Notes: a model not told the origin generated them from the letters alone. A DNA stretch of 64,000 nucleotides from Rhinopomastus cyanomelas (GCA_013400115.1 VXBP01003652.1:753303-817302); one strand, 5' to 3'; positions 1-12,907 are shown, numbered from the stretch's first letter. Program-made: numbers and translations.

Positions 1-754
1 CACTCTGATGACAACTGTGAAATTTGGTGGCACAACATTTACACATCAGTGACCCCTCTTCTGTGAAAAAAGAAGGGTTTCCAGAAGCTACAAGAATGCT
101 CAGTTCAATGAATAATTGCTTAGCACTTCATTTTCTACATAATAATAATTTTCTTATATGTAACTAAATATTTTAAGTGGTTTATTAATTTATAAGCTCA
201 GTTGTGGACATCTCTCTGATTCTGGCATCAGCGCACCGGCTGCCTAAAAAGTGTTGCTACTCTATGTCCTTAAACAGTTTCTGAGTGTCCTCATAACTGC
301 TTGTCACCTGTAAAAGAGGTTCAGACCCAATGCAAAATTAGCATATGGTGAACAGATGGACTCTGAACAGACGTTTGTCAAGAAAGTACTTGCACCAAAG
401 ACTTTTTGGCTTCAGCCTTTTAGGACCTTCAGAAAAGTCCTGCTTGAAGCTCCAAATCATACTAATCCGGGGAACGTCATTCCTCAGTGACAATCTTGTA
501 TTGCAAAAAACTTATGACCCGCTACAAAAAGGCATCCACACAACTTCTCTGCCATCACAGCACTTCCATAAACACAGTAACAGAATATTGCTTCCAGAGG
601 GCACCCCATCCATTCAACAACTCATCGGGCATGGAAGAAAAACACAGCACAATGCTGCTATTATAATGACTTAAGAGAAGTAATAATTAAAACTTTAAGA
701 AGCAAGTCAATCCCCCACATCCCATACAAACCCTTCAAAACACCCGTTACTTAC
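1..754. other. Start of MED27 intron 3, nothing recognised
   Basis: The sequence after the exon 3 donor runs to the left edge. It is AT-leaning. I see no repeat, exon or RNA gene. A 109-codon open frame on the plus strand at 345-674 resembles nothing I know. Confidence 0.6.
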
Positions 755-885
755 TGAGGAGGTAGGACAAGAGTTGTTGGCTGGGCTTTTGGTCTGCGTT
801 TTGCAGATACTCCCATCTGGTTGGCTGAACGTTTCAAAGACTGTTGATTCAAAAGGCCAGATGCTAGCCCGGCATGGTACTGCAA
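755..885 (-). CDS. MED27: MED27 exon 3 (internal coding exon, last one in window)
   Basis: A 131-bp exon encoding residues 118-160 plus the CA of codon 161. The translation begins LQYHAGLASGLLNQQSLKRS and ends TTLVLPP. It includes a basic cluster KRRPK at residues 146-150 that could act as, or contribute to, a nuclear localisation signal (inference). The acceptor is TTATTATCCAG before 885. The donor is CA|GTAAGT at 754-749, an almost perfect consensus. The mammalian protein continues with a glutamine then YVDD at this point, so exon 4 should begin with a base completing glutamine. It is outside the window. Confidence 0.95.
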
Positions 886-1128
886 CTGGATAATAAAAAA
901 CATATATATATTAAAATACAAAGCCCTGCAGTATTTCATCTATGTCAGACCTCTGCTGTCTGTACCACCCAATTCAAATTACAGCCAGTCAGTAAGTTAA
1001 CATCTGCTATTTGCTATACATTGCTTGGATGGAAGATGATACCAACAAGAGCATATTCAAAATAACTTGCTGTAAGGAGTTAATACAAAAAAATGATGCT
1101 GTAGGGTAAGATGATAAATTTTCAAGTT

Positions 1129-1690
1129 ACAGAATCTCAGAACATTAGGGATTGGAAGGGATCTCAAAAGATCAGCCAGTCCAATCCCCCTGCCACAGCA
1201 GGATCGCCTAGACGAAGTCACACAGGAACATGGCCAGGAAGGTTTTAAATGTCTCCAGAGAAGGAGACTCCACAACACCCCTGGGGCTGCCCCTTCCAGG
1301 GCTCTGTCAACCTCACCACGAAGAAGTTCCTTCTTATATTGATGTGGAACCTCCTCTGTTCCAGCTCACAACCATTGCCCCTTGTCCTATCACTAGATAA
1401 CATTGAGAAGAGTCTGGCTTCATCCTCCTGACAGCCACCCTTCACATACTTATAGATATTAATTAAGTCACCCCTCAGTCTCCTTTTCTCCAAGCTCAAG
1501 AGACCCAGCTCCCTCAGCCCTTCCTCATCAGGGAGGCATTCCACTCTCTTCATCATCTTGGTGCCTCTGCCCTGGACTCTCTCCAGCAGGTCTGTGTCCT
1601 TCTGGAACTGAAGGGCCCAGAACTGGACACAATATTCCAGATGTGGTCTTTCCAGGGCAGAGTAGAGGGGGAGAAGAACCTCCCTCCTGA
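1129..1690 (-). mobile_element. CR1 retrotransposon fragment, group A
   Basis: About 560 bp of the 3' end in reverse orientation. It begins with the terminal ACAGAATCTCAGAACATTAG and runs through the 3' UTR into the end of the reverse-transcriptase ORF. The minus-strand frame at 1245-1556 keeps LRELGLLSLEKRRLRGDL and RRFHINIRRNFF, the standard CR1 C-terminal motifs. It is 5'-truncated and one of the more complete group A copies. Confidence 0.93.
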
Positions 1691-2154
1691 AACTTAGACT
1701 ATTAAAATGTGAAGACTGTTTCTCATCTCAAGGGATGAAGCACTCTTAGTTTTTGGAAGGAAATAAGAGGAAGAACGATGCAATCCTTTCTCTTGATAAA
1801 CCAACTTTTTAGAAAGAACACTTACCTTTTTTCTTAAACATAAAGCCACAAAACATTTGCAAAGAAGCTTCTATCACTGTAAAGAAAAATCTAGCCTTTA
1901 AAATATTTGCCAGCACATCCCCATAGCATTGCAGAAAGATTCGCATTCTATAGGCTTCTCCTCTTCCCTTTTATTTTACTTGCCAACGAAAGACAAATTT
2001 ATGAAGGACACAAGATGAATCTGCAAGATTTTGAGAGCATTCCCAGCGCTCACAGATTTAACAACAGCTACAGTGCTGTGTCCTGAAAGCAGCTTCAAGT
2101 GCAACAAGTTAGTAGCTCACCTCAGCACTTCCCATTTACATTTAGTTCACAGTA
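1691..2154. other. Unique intronic sequence
   Basis: AT-leaning sequence between two CR1 pieces. Nothing recognised. Confidence 0.5.
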
Positions 2155-2243
2155 TTGCAGTACACGAGGGTTTGGAAGGGACCTTGAAGGACCATCTAGT
2201 CCAATCCCCCTGCCAGAGCAGGATCACCTAGACCAAGTCGTTC
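2155..2243 (-). mobile_element. CR1 3'-end fragment, group A
   Basis: About 90 bp: GTTTGGAAGGGACCTTGAAGG through CAGGATCACCTAGACCAAGTC. It lacks the terminal octamer end, so it is truncated on both sides. Confidence 0.85.
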
Positions 2244-2555
2244 CCCACTTCTAAGGAGAAGGGATGGGGAAGATCCATTGTGAGACAAATACAACTTCCT
2301 TCACTGTTCTAGCCCCCCCATGGTCTTCACACTCTAAAGACTTCTTCTGAAAAAAGTAAACTGTTTCACACGTCAACAACTCTAACCCCACGGTCTGCAT
2401 CTAGAAAAAGGTTCCTGTTAGGGAAAAAGGGCGTAGAAATGCTTGGAAAAACCAAGCGGTCTCAGGCAAACTGTCCTGCAGGGTCCTAAGAACAAGGGGT
2501 TTTACTGAACTGAGTGAAACCACTCTGTGAGCCATTTGACCCAAACATAAGTGCT

Positions 2556-2577
2556 CAGAGAATCTCAGAACATTAGG
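2556..2577 (-). mobile_element. Possible CR1 3' tip
   Basis: CAGAGAATCTCAGAACATTAG matches the last ~20 bp of group A CR1 in reverse orientation and then stops. It is either an extremely short insertion or chance. Confidence 0.35.
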
Positions 2578-3647
2578 ATAACCCATAAGGATTCCATAGG
2601 AATCTTTCTACACAGGCTCCTGATTTGTGATCTTGGCCATGGCACAACACAAAAACATCTCACATTCCTAATGGGAAGAGAACCAGAGAACACCCCCCCC
2701 CCCCCAATTCCACCGGGGAAGGGAGGATTGTATTGCCCCAAGAGCTCTGCTTCAACCAATGAATTTTGCTCAAATCTGTTTTTCTCTGACAGATTTCTGA
2801 AATGCAAAGAAATCAATGCACAATGGGCAGTGCGGGTTTGCAAGGCAATGTTTCAAAGTGTCAGGGGCTTAGTTTTCAATCTTCACTACCAGAATTTGCA
2901 GTGAGTGCAATACGCAGGGACTTACAGGGTGAGACAGCTCTGGCAGAAGACCTCCCTGACTCAGGGACACGCTTGTCCCTGTCCTTCTTGCATCTGATTA
3001 ATCCCTCAGCCATTTTGTGCTGTTGACACCGTTCACTTACATTCACTGCGTGGAATGACACTATCAGGTATTTCAAACAAATAACACTACTCAGACCCTT
3101 GCTCAGCAATGGAGGTATCACAGGCACTAACCACAGATGAATTTTAAATGAAACCTTTAAAAAAAACATTCCATCACATCCTGGCTAATCTGACATTGAG
3201 TGGTCAGGCATTAAAAACAAGAATTAAAAAGAAATGTTTTCTAAAAAACAATGTTGTCCTTGAAGGGTGACTCAAAGTGATTAAGCTATTTTTGTTAATT
3301 ATAATTATTTCTCTATAATCTACCTTTGCTCCTAGGAATGCAGATCCAACTGTCAAAATCTATAAGGGCCATTAAATATTTACCAAACCATCCTTATAAT
3401 GGGAGAAAAGGTCAAAGTTAATAAAACTGACAGGCAGCTTCTGTCCACCTTGATTTCTATGTTTTCAAAGTATCACACACTGTATTGCATGGAACGCGTC
3501 CCATTTTTGGGTGCGGAGAGATGTTAACTGAAGAGACTGGGTAATTGTTTCTTAATCATTGGTTCTGAGGAGCAGAAACAGGATTAAAAATAGTGCCAAA
3601 GCAGCACCACTGGTATCAAAACTACAGCCGGGAGATTTAGTGGCCCT
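2578..3647. other. Unique intronic sequence with a C homopolymer
   Basis: It holds a run of 13 C at 2693-2705. Overlapping short open frames on both strands around 2551-3169 resemble nothing I know and are probably chance. Confidence 0.5.
2693..2705 (+). repeat. Poly-C homopolymer (13 C)
   Basis: An uninterrupted run of 13 cytosines. Its length may be unreliable in the assembly. Confidence 0.9.
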
Positions 3648-4048
3648 GATCACAGAACATTAGAGATTGGAAGGGACTTTGAAAGACCATCCAGTCCAAT
3701 CCCCCCACCACAGCAGGGTCACTTAGATCCAGTCGCACAGTAACATGTCCCAGGAGGATTTTAAACTTCTCCAGAAAAGGAGACTCCACAAACCCCCTAG
3801 GCAGACCCTTCCAGGATTCTGTCCCACTCACTGGGAACAAGTTCCTTCTCATATTTATGTGGAAACTCCTAAGTTCCATCTTGTCCCATCATTGAATGCC
3901 ACTGAGCAGAGCCTGGCTCCATTCTCCTGACACCCACCTTTCACATTAATGAGGTGAACCCTCAGTCTCCTTTTTTCCCAGCTCAAGAGACCCAGCTCCC
4001 TCAGCTTTTCCTCATCAGGGAGATGCTCCACTCCATCATCGTTGCTGG
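3648..4048 (-). mobile_element. CR1 fragment, group A, with small deletion
   Basis: About 400 bp, from CACAGAACATTAGAGATTGG to the segment that encodes the LPDEE/LRELG region. Near 3945 the usual ...CACATATTTATCAACATTAATG is shortened to CACATTAATG, a 12-bp loss between short direct repeats. Confidence 0.92.
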
Positions 4049-5386
4049 ATAATGAACATGCCGTTCACTTCCTTTTTCCTCTTGTAAAACAAACCCATTT
4101 GTCTGCCAGCACTGTCCATGACAGCAAGTCTCAGCTGAAAACGTACCAATTCCCTCAAACTTTGGGTTTACTCACAAGGGAACACTATTTCCAAGTCTTC
4201 TCTTCACCTTAGGGAACCAACGTGAATTATACTGTCACTGAGGGCTAAAAAGCTCATACAGAGAAGCTGACATAAGCCCATGGGAAACAAACCCTTCGAG
4301 GGTTAATAAACACACAGAAACTATATTTCGCTTAAGAAGCCCCTGAGCTGACTGTGGGAAGAGCACTGGGGAGAACTTTGTTGTTTCAGGTATACACTGA
4401 CAGCTACTGCTGATGACGAGCTATAGGGTGACACGAACCCTTGGCTTGACCCAGCAAAGCTGCTATGTGAGGCAGTTTGCGCTCGTTCATGCAGCTTCAA
4501 GAGACCTTGTGACCCAGTGTGGCCAAACACTGGGCACTTGTGGATGGTCACAGCCATATTCCAAATGACCTCCCATCTGCTTCTGACAACTGTGCTCCAT
4601 TTAGAGCAGCAGAACGGTCAGCGGCAATGGTTTGATCCATAACATATGCTAGAAATTCACTGAACTTCAGCACTGGTGCAGCACTGGGGAGCTTCTTGAT
4701 CAAGAGTATGCAATTCTCCATCATGCAGAGGCTCTCCTACAGCATTCACCATGTCTTTCAGCTTTGGGGAACTCCAGCTGGGAATTCCAACTCTACTTCC
4801 TAATGAAATATTCCTCTGTAAAATTTCAACAAGATTCATCTCTCCCCCCTGCCACCTCAATACACGCAGATGAAACAAAATCTATTTCAGAAAACTAAGA
4901 AACACAAAACAACAACAAAAACCACTTTACAACACTTTGCAGCTAGGACAGACATCAGTGCCAACTTGTACAGTTTCGTGATGAGTCTCATGATAGCTGA
5001 TATTTTTCTTGAAACCCTGGTTCCAAGGAAATGTGTGAATTCCACATTTTAAAATCAAAAGAGGCTCTAGTTCTCAAGGATGTAGGAAAAGTACTGAGAT
5101 TAACACTTCAATATGTTCAAAAGCTTTACCTGAAGGTAAATAAACGCAGAACTGGATTTATATTTACATTTCCTTATTTTTGAGATTCATTATTTTTCTA
5201 TGTTAAGTGTGAGACAGCCTGTGTTTTCTAGGAGGAAAGATGATTGCTAATGTTTTCCAGGTGCCATAATTCACATTTTCACAGTGTTGCTGAGTATATG
5301 AAAACCACAGCCACATATTAACAGCTCTCCATCTTCCCCACCAAGTGAAACCCATCACAACAGAGATGGCTCTTTGGAGTCACATT
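4049..5386. other. Unique intronic sequence
   Basis: About 1.3 kb with no repeat, exon or RNA gene that I recognise. Confidence 0.5.
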
Positions 5387-5526
5387 TCACAGAACATTAG
5401 GGGATTGGAAGGGACCTCGAAAGATCATCCAGTCCAATCACCCTGCCACAGCAGGACCACCTAGATCCAGTTGCACAGGAATATATCCAGGCAGGTTTTA
5501 ATGTCTCCAGAGAAGGAGACTCCATT
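5387..5526 (-). mobile_element. CR1 3'-end fragment, group A
   Basis: About 140 bp, CACAGAACATTAGGGGATTG to GAGAAGGAGACTCCAT. It is 5'-truncated at the point where the ORF ends. Confidence 0.92.
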
Positions 5527-5785
5527 TCTCATAGTGTAATTGAAAGGAGGGCGATTTCTTCATTCACGTGAGATATCTTTGGCATTCACATGAAATATTT
5601 AAACTGAGACTGTGAACTAGAGAAATACTGACTGGATTTCATTCAAAAAGGCATTTTTTTTAAAGCTCATACTCATAATACCTTCCAGTTACTTTACTCT
5701 GATGACTCTCTTCTTACCAGAAACAAGACAACACGCCCCATAAAACAACTGAAGCAAGAAGAACCTCTCCACCTCCCAAAAACGA

Positions 5786-5941
5786 TCACAGAATCACTCC
5801 AATTGGAAAAGACTCTTGGTATCATCGAATCCAACAATCCACCCTACCTTAAAAGTTTCCCCGTCAACCATATCCCTCAACACCTCATCCAAATGATCTT
5901 TAAACACATCCAGGGATGGTGACTCACACATCTCCCTGGAA
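5786..5941 (-). mobile_element. CR1 3'-end fragment, diverged (group B-like)
   Basis: About 155 bp: ATCACAGAATCACTCCAATTGG, GGAAAAGACTCTTGGTATC, then ACATCCAGGGATGGTGACTC. It belongs to the lineage with the TTGGAAAAGACCCTTGG signature and is more diverged than group A. Confidence 0.8.
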
Positions 5942-6446
5942 AGTCACTGTCTTCTGCAGTTTTAAAGTTTGGAGAGGACAGAGAACTTCTGCTACAGCCA
6001 GTGGGTTTAAACCAAAATGATGTAGTAAGGGTCCTTTGTTCAATGGGAAGGTACTGACTGGCTCAGGACAGACTGCACGGTGGCCTACAGGACTACCTGA
6101 CGGCGTGTTAGGAAACTGCAACCATGTACACAGCCCTCATTTAAAACTTTTAGAATTAAAGCTTCATCATTAGAATCATGCTGGGTCTGAAGGTCTTTGC
6201 TTTACATTATTCATGGGCTGGAGGTTTTGCATGTGCTGACTGCTGACCAAACAAGTCGTTCCACTCCACTTACTGACAAGGCCACTTAACGCTGCAAAAA
6301 TGGGTTGGCGAGGAAGAAGGTAACAATTGGGGAAAGAAAAAAAACCAGTCACTCGGAGCACTTACAACTGAATGTGTCAACTCACATCAAATCTACATAT
6401 TATCATTGCTTAGAGCTTTTTAAGCAGCACTAGGTTTTCTTCAAAA

Positions 6447-6995
6447 AGTGAAATGTACTCTGTGCTGGTGAGGCTGCACCTTAAGGACTAGGTCCAGTTT
6501 TGGGCACCTCAGTACAAGGAAGACATCGAGGTGCTGGAGTGAGTGAATAGGAGGGCAACGAAGATGGGGAAAAACCTAGAGAATCAATCTGATGAGGAGA
6601 GACAGAGACTTGGGGCTGTTTAGTTTGAGGAAGAGGAGGATGAGGGGAGACCTCATCGGTCTCTACAACTATCTGAAAGGACACTGTAGAGATGTTGGTG
6701 CTGGGCTCCTCTCACAGGTCATTAGCAACTGAACCAGAGGGAAGGACTTCAAGCTCCAACAGGGGAGGTTTAAACTGGACATCAGGAAGAAATTCTTCCC
6801 AAAGAGAGTGGTCAGGCACTGCAATGGGCTGCCCACAGCGGTGGCTGAGTCATCATCCCTGGATGTGTTTAAAAGACACTTAGATGTAGTGTTGGGGGAT
6901 CTGGTTTGGGGGTGAACTTGTAGAGTAGGATTGATGGCTGGACTTGATGATGCCAAGGCTCTTTTCCAACCTGAATGATTCTATGATTCTATGTA
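6447..6995 (+). mobile_element. CR1 fragment, group B, about 550 bp
   Basis: It runs from GTGAGGCTGCACCTTAAGG through the end of the reverse-transcriptase ORF and the 3' UTR to CCTGAATGATTCTATGATTC. Recognisable coding stretches include CAGAGGGAAGGACTTCAAGC and GGTTTAAACTGGACATCAGG. It carries several frameshifts. This is the best example of group B in the window. Confidence 0.92.
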
Positions 6996-8497
6996 ATAAG
7001 AACGACTTCTTTTTGTGATCACATCCCTCTGCTGTGGTGCTTTTTTCATTGTTACTGATGACAAATAAGCAGAAAATCTGTTTCTCAAATAGCGATAACA
7101 TGGGAAAATATTTCCATTCCTCCAAAAATACTGAGTTTTACAGAAGCAACTGACTTACCAACTCTGAGCTCACTGCAGTATCAGTGACTTCACGTGTGCC
7201 TGCCTCCTTTTCAGATGCACAGTACTGTGCCCCTGATCATTAGACTATTTCTCCCTTGCAGCTAACAAGGGATTTGTCTATTATGATAAAACTCCAGTTG
7301 TTCTTTTGAAAAGAGCAATGAGAAAGCAAGCCGGACACTCCCCCAGTTTCATCTATGCAGTCTAAAGCAGGCAAGAGAGAAATTACACTACCTTAATTGA
7401 TATTTTTACGCTTTTCTCAGATAATGAGGCCCGCTTGGAAATTCTCTTTTTCTCCAAACAATGTTTGATCATTTTAGGACAGCTGAATTCTTGACTTGGC
7501 CAAAACAGCATCAATAAACCAAAAAGCAATCTCCAGTTTCTGAACTCATTGCTTTTCTTCTTGTAGAACGCGTTGCAGGCTTTTCAATTAAGAGGAATGC
7601 CAGGCACCATGCCTTTGCTGTAGTTCACAATTTAATTAGGACACTTTGTTCTATGTTTTTTAAAGCATTTATGCCCCCCTAACACTTTCGAGTTTACAAG
7701 AATATTTAAGCAGCAAATACCTAGCCATGATGGGAACAAAGGCCACCCCCACTCCTCCTTCAAATCTCTGTACAGAGGTTACTGCATCTTTTCCTAAACA
7801 CCCTGATTTGATGAAACTGTGAAACTAATGAGCTCGTACTTGCATTCAAAGCATCTCGCAGGCCACAGCTCTTATTTGCATTGCACAGAGATGAACGGTG
7901 CTGTTGCCTCAGCCCATCAATAAACCAGGAGATATGGAGCCTTCTGAGAACATCTACCCACACATGCCCCCCGCACAGGGAATCCTGCTCTTCCCTTAGG
8001 GCTCCATTCCTCCCTTCCTGTCAAGGATGGGGAGATGAACAAGCTTAGACATCTTGATAACTATATATATAGATAGAATAAGTATGAAATGCACTGATAC
8101 AGATCCCTGTTTCTTCTCACATCTTGTCTTCACTACATTTTTTATTCCTATTGTCTTTGAATTACTATTTTTGCTGAGAGTGCTGTTTTAATTACTGTCA
8201 GACTTCAGCCTCAAAGCCTCATGTTCTTCCCAAACTTCTCTTTCAGAAACATTGAAGTTCTGCTGATGAATGACTGCATCAGTGTTGCCTCACTGCAATA
8301 CTGCTTGCAAGTCTTTGGCTTTTTACCATGCAGAGATAGCAAATCTGGTAGCACTCTGTTCGCAGAACTGGTCAAAACTTCGGCGTCTGCATCCTTGCTG
8401 CCAATAAAATTATCTGCGCTTCAAAGTCTCTGCAAAAGCCACTCCTTCTCCTCCAGGTGTTTTTTAAAAATCTATTCTGGAAACAACAGTTCCATCA
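6996..8497. other. Unique intronic sequence
   Basis: About 1.5 kb. It holds a short AT-rich simple stretch (TATATATA) near 8063. An open frame on the plus strand at 8221-8550 runs into the following CR1 and has no recognisable homology upstream of it. Confidence 0.5.
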
Positions 8498-8812
8498 GTG
8501 AATGGTGGGTGTCAGGAAGATGGAGCCAGGCTCTGGTCACTGGGATCTAATGATATGACAATGGGCAATGGGTGTAAGCTGGAACAGAGGCGGTTCCACA
8601 TCGATGTGAGAAGGAACTTCTTCCCAGTGAGGGTGACAGAGCACTGGAATGAGCTGCCCAGGAGGGTTGTAAACATCTCCAGAGAAGGAGACACTAAAAT
8701 CCATCTGGATATGTTCCTGTGCAACTTGGTCTAGGTGGTCCTGCTCTGGCAGGGAGATTGGACTAGATCTTTTGAGGTCCCTTCCAATCCCTAATGTTCA
8801 GTGATTGTGTGA
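8498..8812 (+). mobile_element. CR1 fragment, group A
   Basis: About 315 bp, from GGTGGGTGTCAGGAAGATGG to CCCTAATGTTCAGTGATTG. The coding remnant at 8498-8734 keeps GGCQEDGARL, RRFHIDVRRNFFPVRVTEHW and the final NLV before the stop. Confidence 0.93.
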
Positions 8813-10221
8813 TCAGTGATGTAAGTCTTGGGTTTAGGATAATGTTAACACAAAAGGACACTGCACAGCCAACAGGCTCTGTGGTTTAATAAGATCTAGT
8901 ATCTGAAATGGATAAAGCAGCAGACTAAATGTAATCTGGGGTACACACTACCTCCTCAGAAGAATCATTGTATTATCTGCTTAAGATGTTTATAAATACC
9001 TGTGAGTGCTCTGAAGAATTTGGACACACGCTTCCTGAAGGACAGCTAAATGAATTGGCATTTAGTTGGACATGCAGCCACAACCCAGACACACAACAGA
9101 ATCACAAAAAGCAGAGCAGAATTACAACATTGTGTTCTGCACCTAAATGACAAAAGTAAGACCACAGGCAGTAACAAACAGTGTTTTCAAGTAACCCTGT
9201 GCTTAGAGGTAGTGGCTCTACACCAACAGGCAAATGGCGTTAGTGTCACTCACTGATATATTCACTCTTTTGTGTTCTCTTAATTAATGTCATTAAAGTC
9301 TAAATAGCTGAGAACTACACTTGATCAATATTCAACAGAAAGTCCAAATTCCTTTCTCGACAAAAGTATTACCTTTGCACAGGACAAACAATCTGTGGCA
9401 GGGAAGAATCATCATTGAAGACATCTCTGAACAAGGATGCAATTGTATTGTCTCCCAGCACCGCTGCGCTCTCTTAAACAGCTACCAAAACTCTGAAGAC
9501 ACTGCTCTCATGCTAAAATTAATATTTTCTACAGCTCTAGAGTAAATCTTCAGTGCCAGGGCTCAGGTGGCAACTATGTCAGTATAAAGAATGGCCTCTG
9601 CCTCTGTGACAGGGCACGCTCAGGTGCTTATGTAAGAAATGTGAAGATACTGTGAAACTGAGTGGTAGAATAAAGGGCAGCAATCAGCTACAGAAACACT
9701 CTTCAGGCTGTCCAGCAGCATGTTGTGATTTGCAGCACTGTGGCTGGCCTTCACCACTACAGCAAACACACTACTTTTCAAACAAATAAAGAAATGAATA
9801 CTCTTCCTCAATAACACATCCCCAAGGTGCAGCTTACATGAGTCCAACTGAGTTGCACCATCAGACAACAGAAAGACAGTGAAAGAACAGATAAGCATGA
9901 AACCCATTAGTGAAGAAGCAATGTAGGTGTAACGACCCTAGCAGGTACTTGTGCTGCTAATTAGTTTTTCCCTAACTCATTAAATTTAATTATTTTAACT
10001 TCTGTTAAATGCCTTTCCTCCCTTTTAGTCATTCACACAATAATTAAAATGCACAATATATTTAGACTAGCAACTACCCACTACAAATGTGAGACAAGAG
10101 CTACTGGCCCAGCCACAGGTCCTGCTGCCAGCAGACACAAACCTGGCTTGAGTCAGCTTCCTGTGGATTCCTGATGGGGAAGGTACACCCAGAGCTGCGG
10201 CACACGATACATTATTCCAGG
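8813..10221. other. Unique intronic sequence
   Basis: About 1.4 kb with no recognisable repeat or exon. Confidence 0.5.
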
Positions 10222-10310
10222 TTAGACCAGATCCTGCTGTGGTGGGGGGACTGGACTGGATGATGTTTCGAGGTCCCTTCCAATCCCTAATGTTCTGTGA
10301 TGCTGTGACA
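10222..10310 (+). mobile_element. CR1 3'-end fragment, group A
   Basis: About 90 bp: AGATCCTGCTGTGGTGGGG, TCCAATCCCTAATGTTCTG, then TGATGCTGTGA. Only the 3' UTR remains. Confidence 0.9.
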
Positions 10311-10973
10311 GTGTAAAGTGACCTACAGAAAGCATCACACCTGTATCAATTGCCATTACCTGTGGCACTGTTGTAAGTGGTCAGAGAAAGAGGTTTAAAC
10401 TCTTTCACCCACCCTCGAGCAACAGATTTTTGCATAAACACTAGGATTTCCATAGGTGGCTGCAAGTTAGAGACCTGCTGCATTCTATGGAGGATAAGTC
10501 TTTAAAAAAGAGATGCATCACTTGCCCTGTTTAACACCTACAGCATTGACTGACTGGACTCTCCAGAACACTTTGTTGGAAAAAGCTATAACCACTCCAT
10601 GCGCAAGCAGAGTGCTCAAATATCATGGTCAACAAGACACTGAAGTTTCTTTGATCCCACGAGGCAATTAAAAAGGAGCTTTTCTGCTCTTACTCAAGTT
10701 TGCTGTGTTCAAAAATTAATGATATGTATCTGCAGCCTGTCTTCAACGTCACATTGGCTTTTGGGAGACAGAGGATTCCTGCTGATTACTAGCAGTAGCG
10801 TGAGCTCTTCCTTCTCTCAGAAGTTTCACAAAACGTTTTCTCCAGCTAAAACACTATAATGGATTTACTAAAAAGTCTAAAAAAGGTAAAGGAGTTTAAA
10901 TTTAAAAAAAAAAATCCTTCTTCAGAACTGCCATTAAGGGTTACAACATGACTTAGGGGGCGGTTAGCAGATG
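10311..10973. other. Unique intronic sequence
   Basis: Nothing recognised. Confidence 0.5.
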
Positions 10974-11386
10974 GAGAGTCTCCTCTCCTTCTACTCTGCC
11001 CTGGGGAGACCACGTCCGGACTATTGTGTCCAGTTTTGGGCACCTCAGTTCCAGAAGGACACAGAAATGCTGGAGAAAGTTCAGTGCAGAGCCACAAAGA
11101 TTATGAAGGCCGTAGAAAAACCTCTCTGATGAGGAAAGGCTGAGGGAGCTGGAACAGAGGAGGTTCCACATCAATATGAGAAGGAACTTCTTCTCGGTGA
11201 GGGTGACAAAGCACAGGAAGTGGCTGCCCGGGAGGGTTGTGGAGTCTCCTCCTCTGGAGACGTTTAAAACCCTCCTAGATATGTTCCTGTGTGACTTGGT
11301 CTAGGTGGTCCTGCTGTGTCAGGGGGATTGGACTAGATGATCTTTCGAGGTCCCTTCCAATCCCTAATGTTGTGCGATTCTGCAAC
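10974..11386 (+). mobile_element. CR1 fragment, group A, with internal deletion
   Basis: It starts upstream of the ORF end (TCCAGTTTTGGGCACCTCAG, AAATGCTGGAGAAAGTTCAG) and ends at CCCTAATGTTGTGCGATTC. Inside, the usual GAGGGAGCTGGG...GAGCTGGAACAGAGG collapses to GAGGGAGCTGGAACAGAGG at 11146-11152. About 144 bp are missing relative to the copy at 53889, with a shared GAGCTGG at the junction. Confidence 0.93.
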
Positions 11387-12907
11387 TTCCGTTAATTCTA
11401 TCTGAAGCAGAATGTCAGACTTCAGAAATTAGCTGTCTGCATCCCATTAGGGCAATTACATGGGAAGTTGGGCAATCATAACTCTTCAACTCCTGTCACT
11501 TATATGCAAGATAAATCACCCTGCTCCTTACTGCCAGAAACCAAAGTGTGTTTTACTACATCAGCCTGTGCAGTGCACTGCTGCTAACGACAACTACGGC
11601 CAAACTTCACATCGGAACAGTAAATAAACCCCCTATCCATAGGGATTTCTGAATGTCTCTACTTTCAGATGACCATGCTGTCATGCATGAAACAGTCAAC
11701 TTGTGAAAATCAGATTTATTTCAAGTCAGGCATCCGAAAAAAAATAAATCAGACATTTATAAAAGTCTTAGCCAAATTATTTCTTCAGACTTCAAAGAGT
11801 TAAGTTATGAATGCTTTTAGGAATGAAAACAGAATCTATCAGGTTTGATTGATAAAAGTGTAGCTTTTAACTAAGACTGAAGAAACTGAAGAGTGGCAAG
11901 ATTTTTTCCCCAGAATAATATGCTTCCTCGGCTTTTTTTCAGCACAGTGCACATAAATCAAAGAAATGTTAAAGAGGCCCATACATCACAAGCTGGCATT
12001 TCCAAACTATTTACAAAATCTGCAATAGTCAAGAGGATGGAAAAATATAGAAGTATGACCAGGAAAAGTACCGAGAGAGAAACACAAGAAGGCAGTTCCA
12101 TCATCCCAGCAGGGTTCATTAAGGCTGGAAACAAAGCCTTGATTGCACAATCTAAAAATCTAAACCAACCCAATCCTGATTCTGCGGGGTTACACAAAGG
12201 AAACACGAGTGCATCAGCCAAAACAGAAAGAAGACAGATTTGAGCAACCTGCTTGGTTCCACAATGAAACACACGGTTCTGAAAGCAAATCATCTAATAA
12301 GGCTTGAAGCACATAAAAACCCAGGGCTGACTCTGCATCTGCAAAAAGACAGCCCCAAAATATCAGTAACTGCGGCACTTAGCTGTGCATCCATCACGTG
12401 TTCACACCCCAACATCTCAGCACACAGCAGACTCAGACAGATGAGGTTTTCCTTAACAACTTTTACAAATGAGAATCTCATCTCTTCTTCTGAAAGGCAA
12501 GACATGGATTATGGGAAGTTTATCTGTCCATCTGTTGAAGATGTCACACTCCAACTAGAGAGTGCAAAAAGCGCAGAGATGTTTTACAACCAAATCCAAA
12601 ACTTACTGTAGATTGAACTAGTGTAAAAGCCATATGCTTCACAAAAACACCTCTTTTGCTAACATTTTTTTCACCACAGCACAAAGAGTAACAGTTCGAA
12701 AGCTGCTGCAATCTTTGTTTCTGAAAATAGATCCTATATTCTTACTCTCCTTTGCCATGCTCCCTGGGATAAGATAACCCTTGAGAAACCAGAACAAACA
12801 AGGAAACGCTACAGTGCGCAAGGAAAACTAAGAGACATTCCACTGCAAAAAGTTCCCTGAAGCTTAGAGGGAAAGGGGAAGCTCGGAGAGCCGTGGACTG
12901 GGAGCAG
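11387..12907. other. Unique intronic sequence with two abutting open frames
   Basis: Plus-strand frames of 116 and 123 codons (11893-12243 and 12240-12611) overlap by four bases. Neither translation resembles a known family, the composition looks non-coding, and I treat them as chance. Confidence 0.4.

Noticed and set aside
11893..12611. Two overlapping plus-strand open frames (116 and 123 codons)
   Set aside because: No recognisable family, no splice or promoter context, and AT-rich intronic composition. The four-base overlap looks like chance in a eukaryotic intron.
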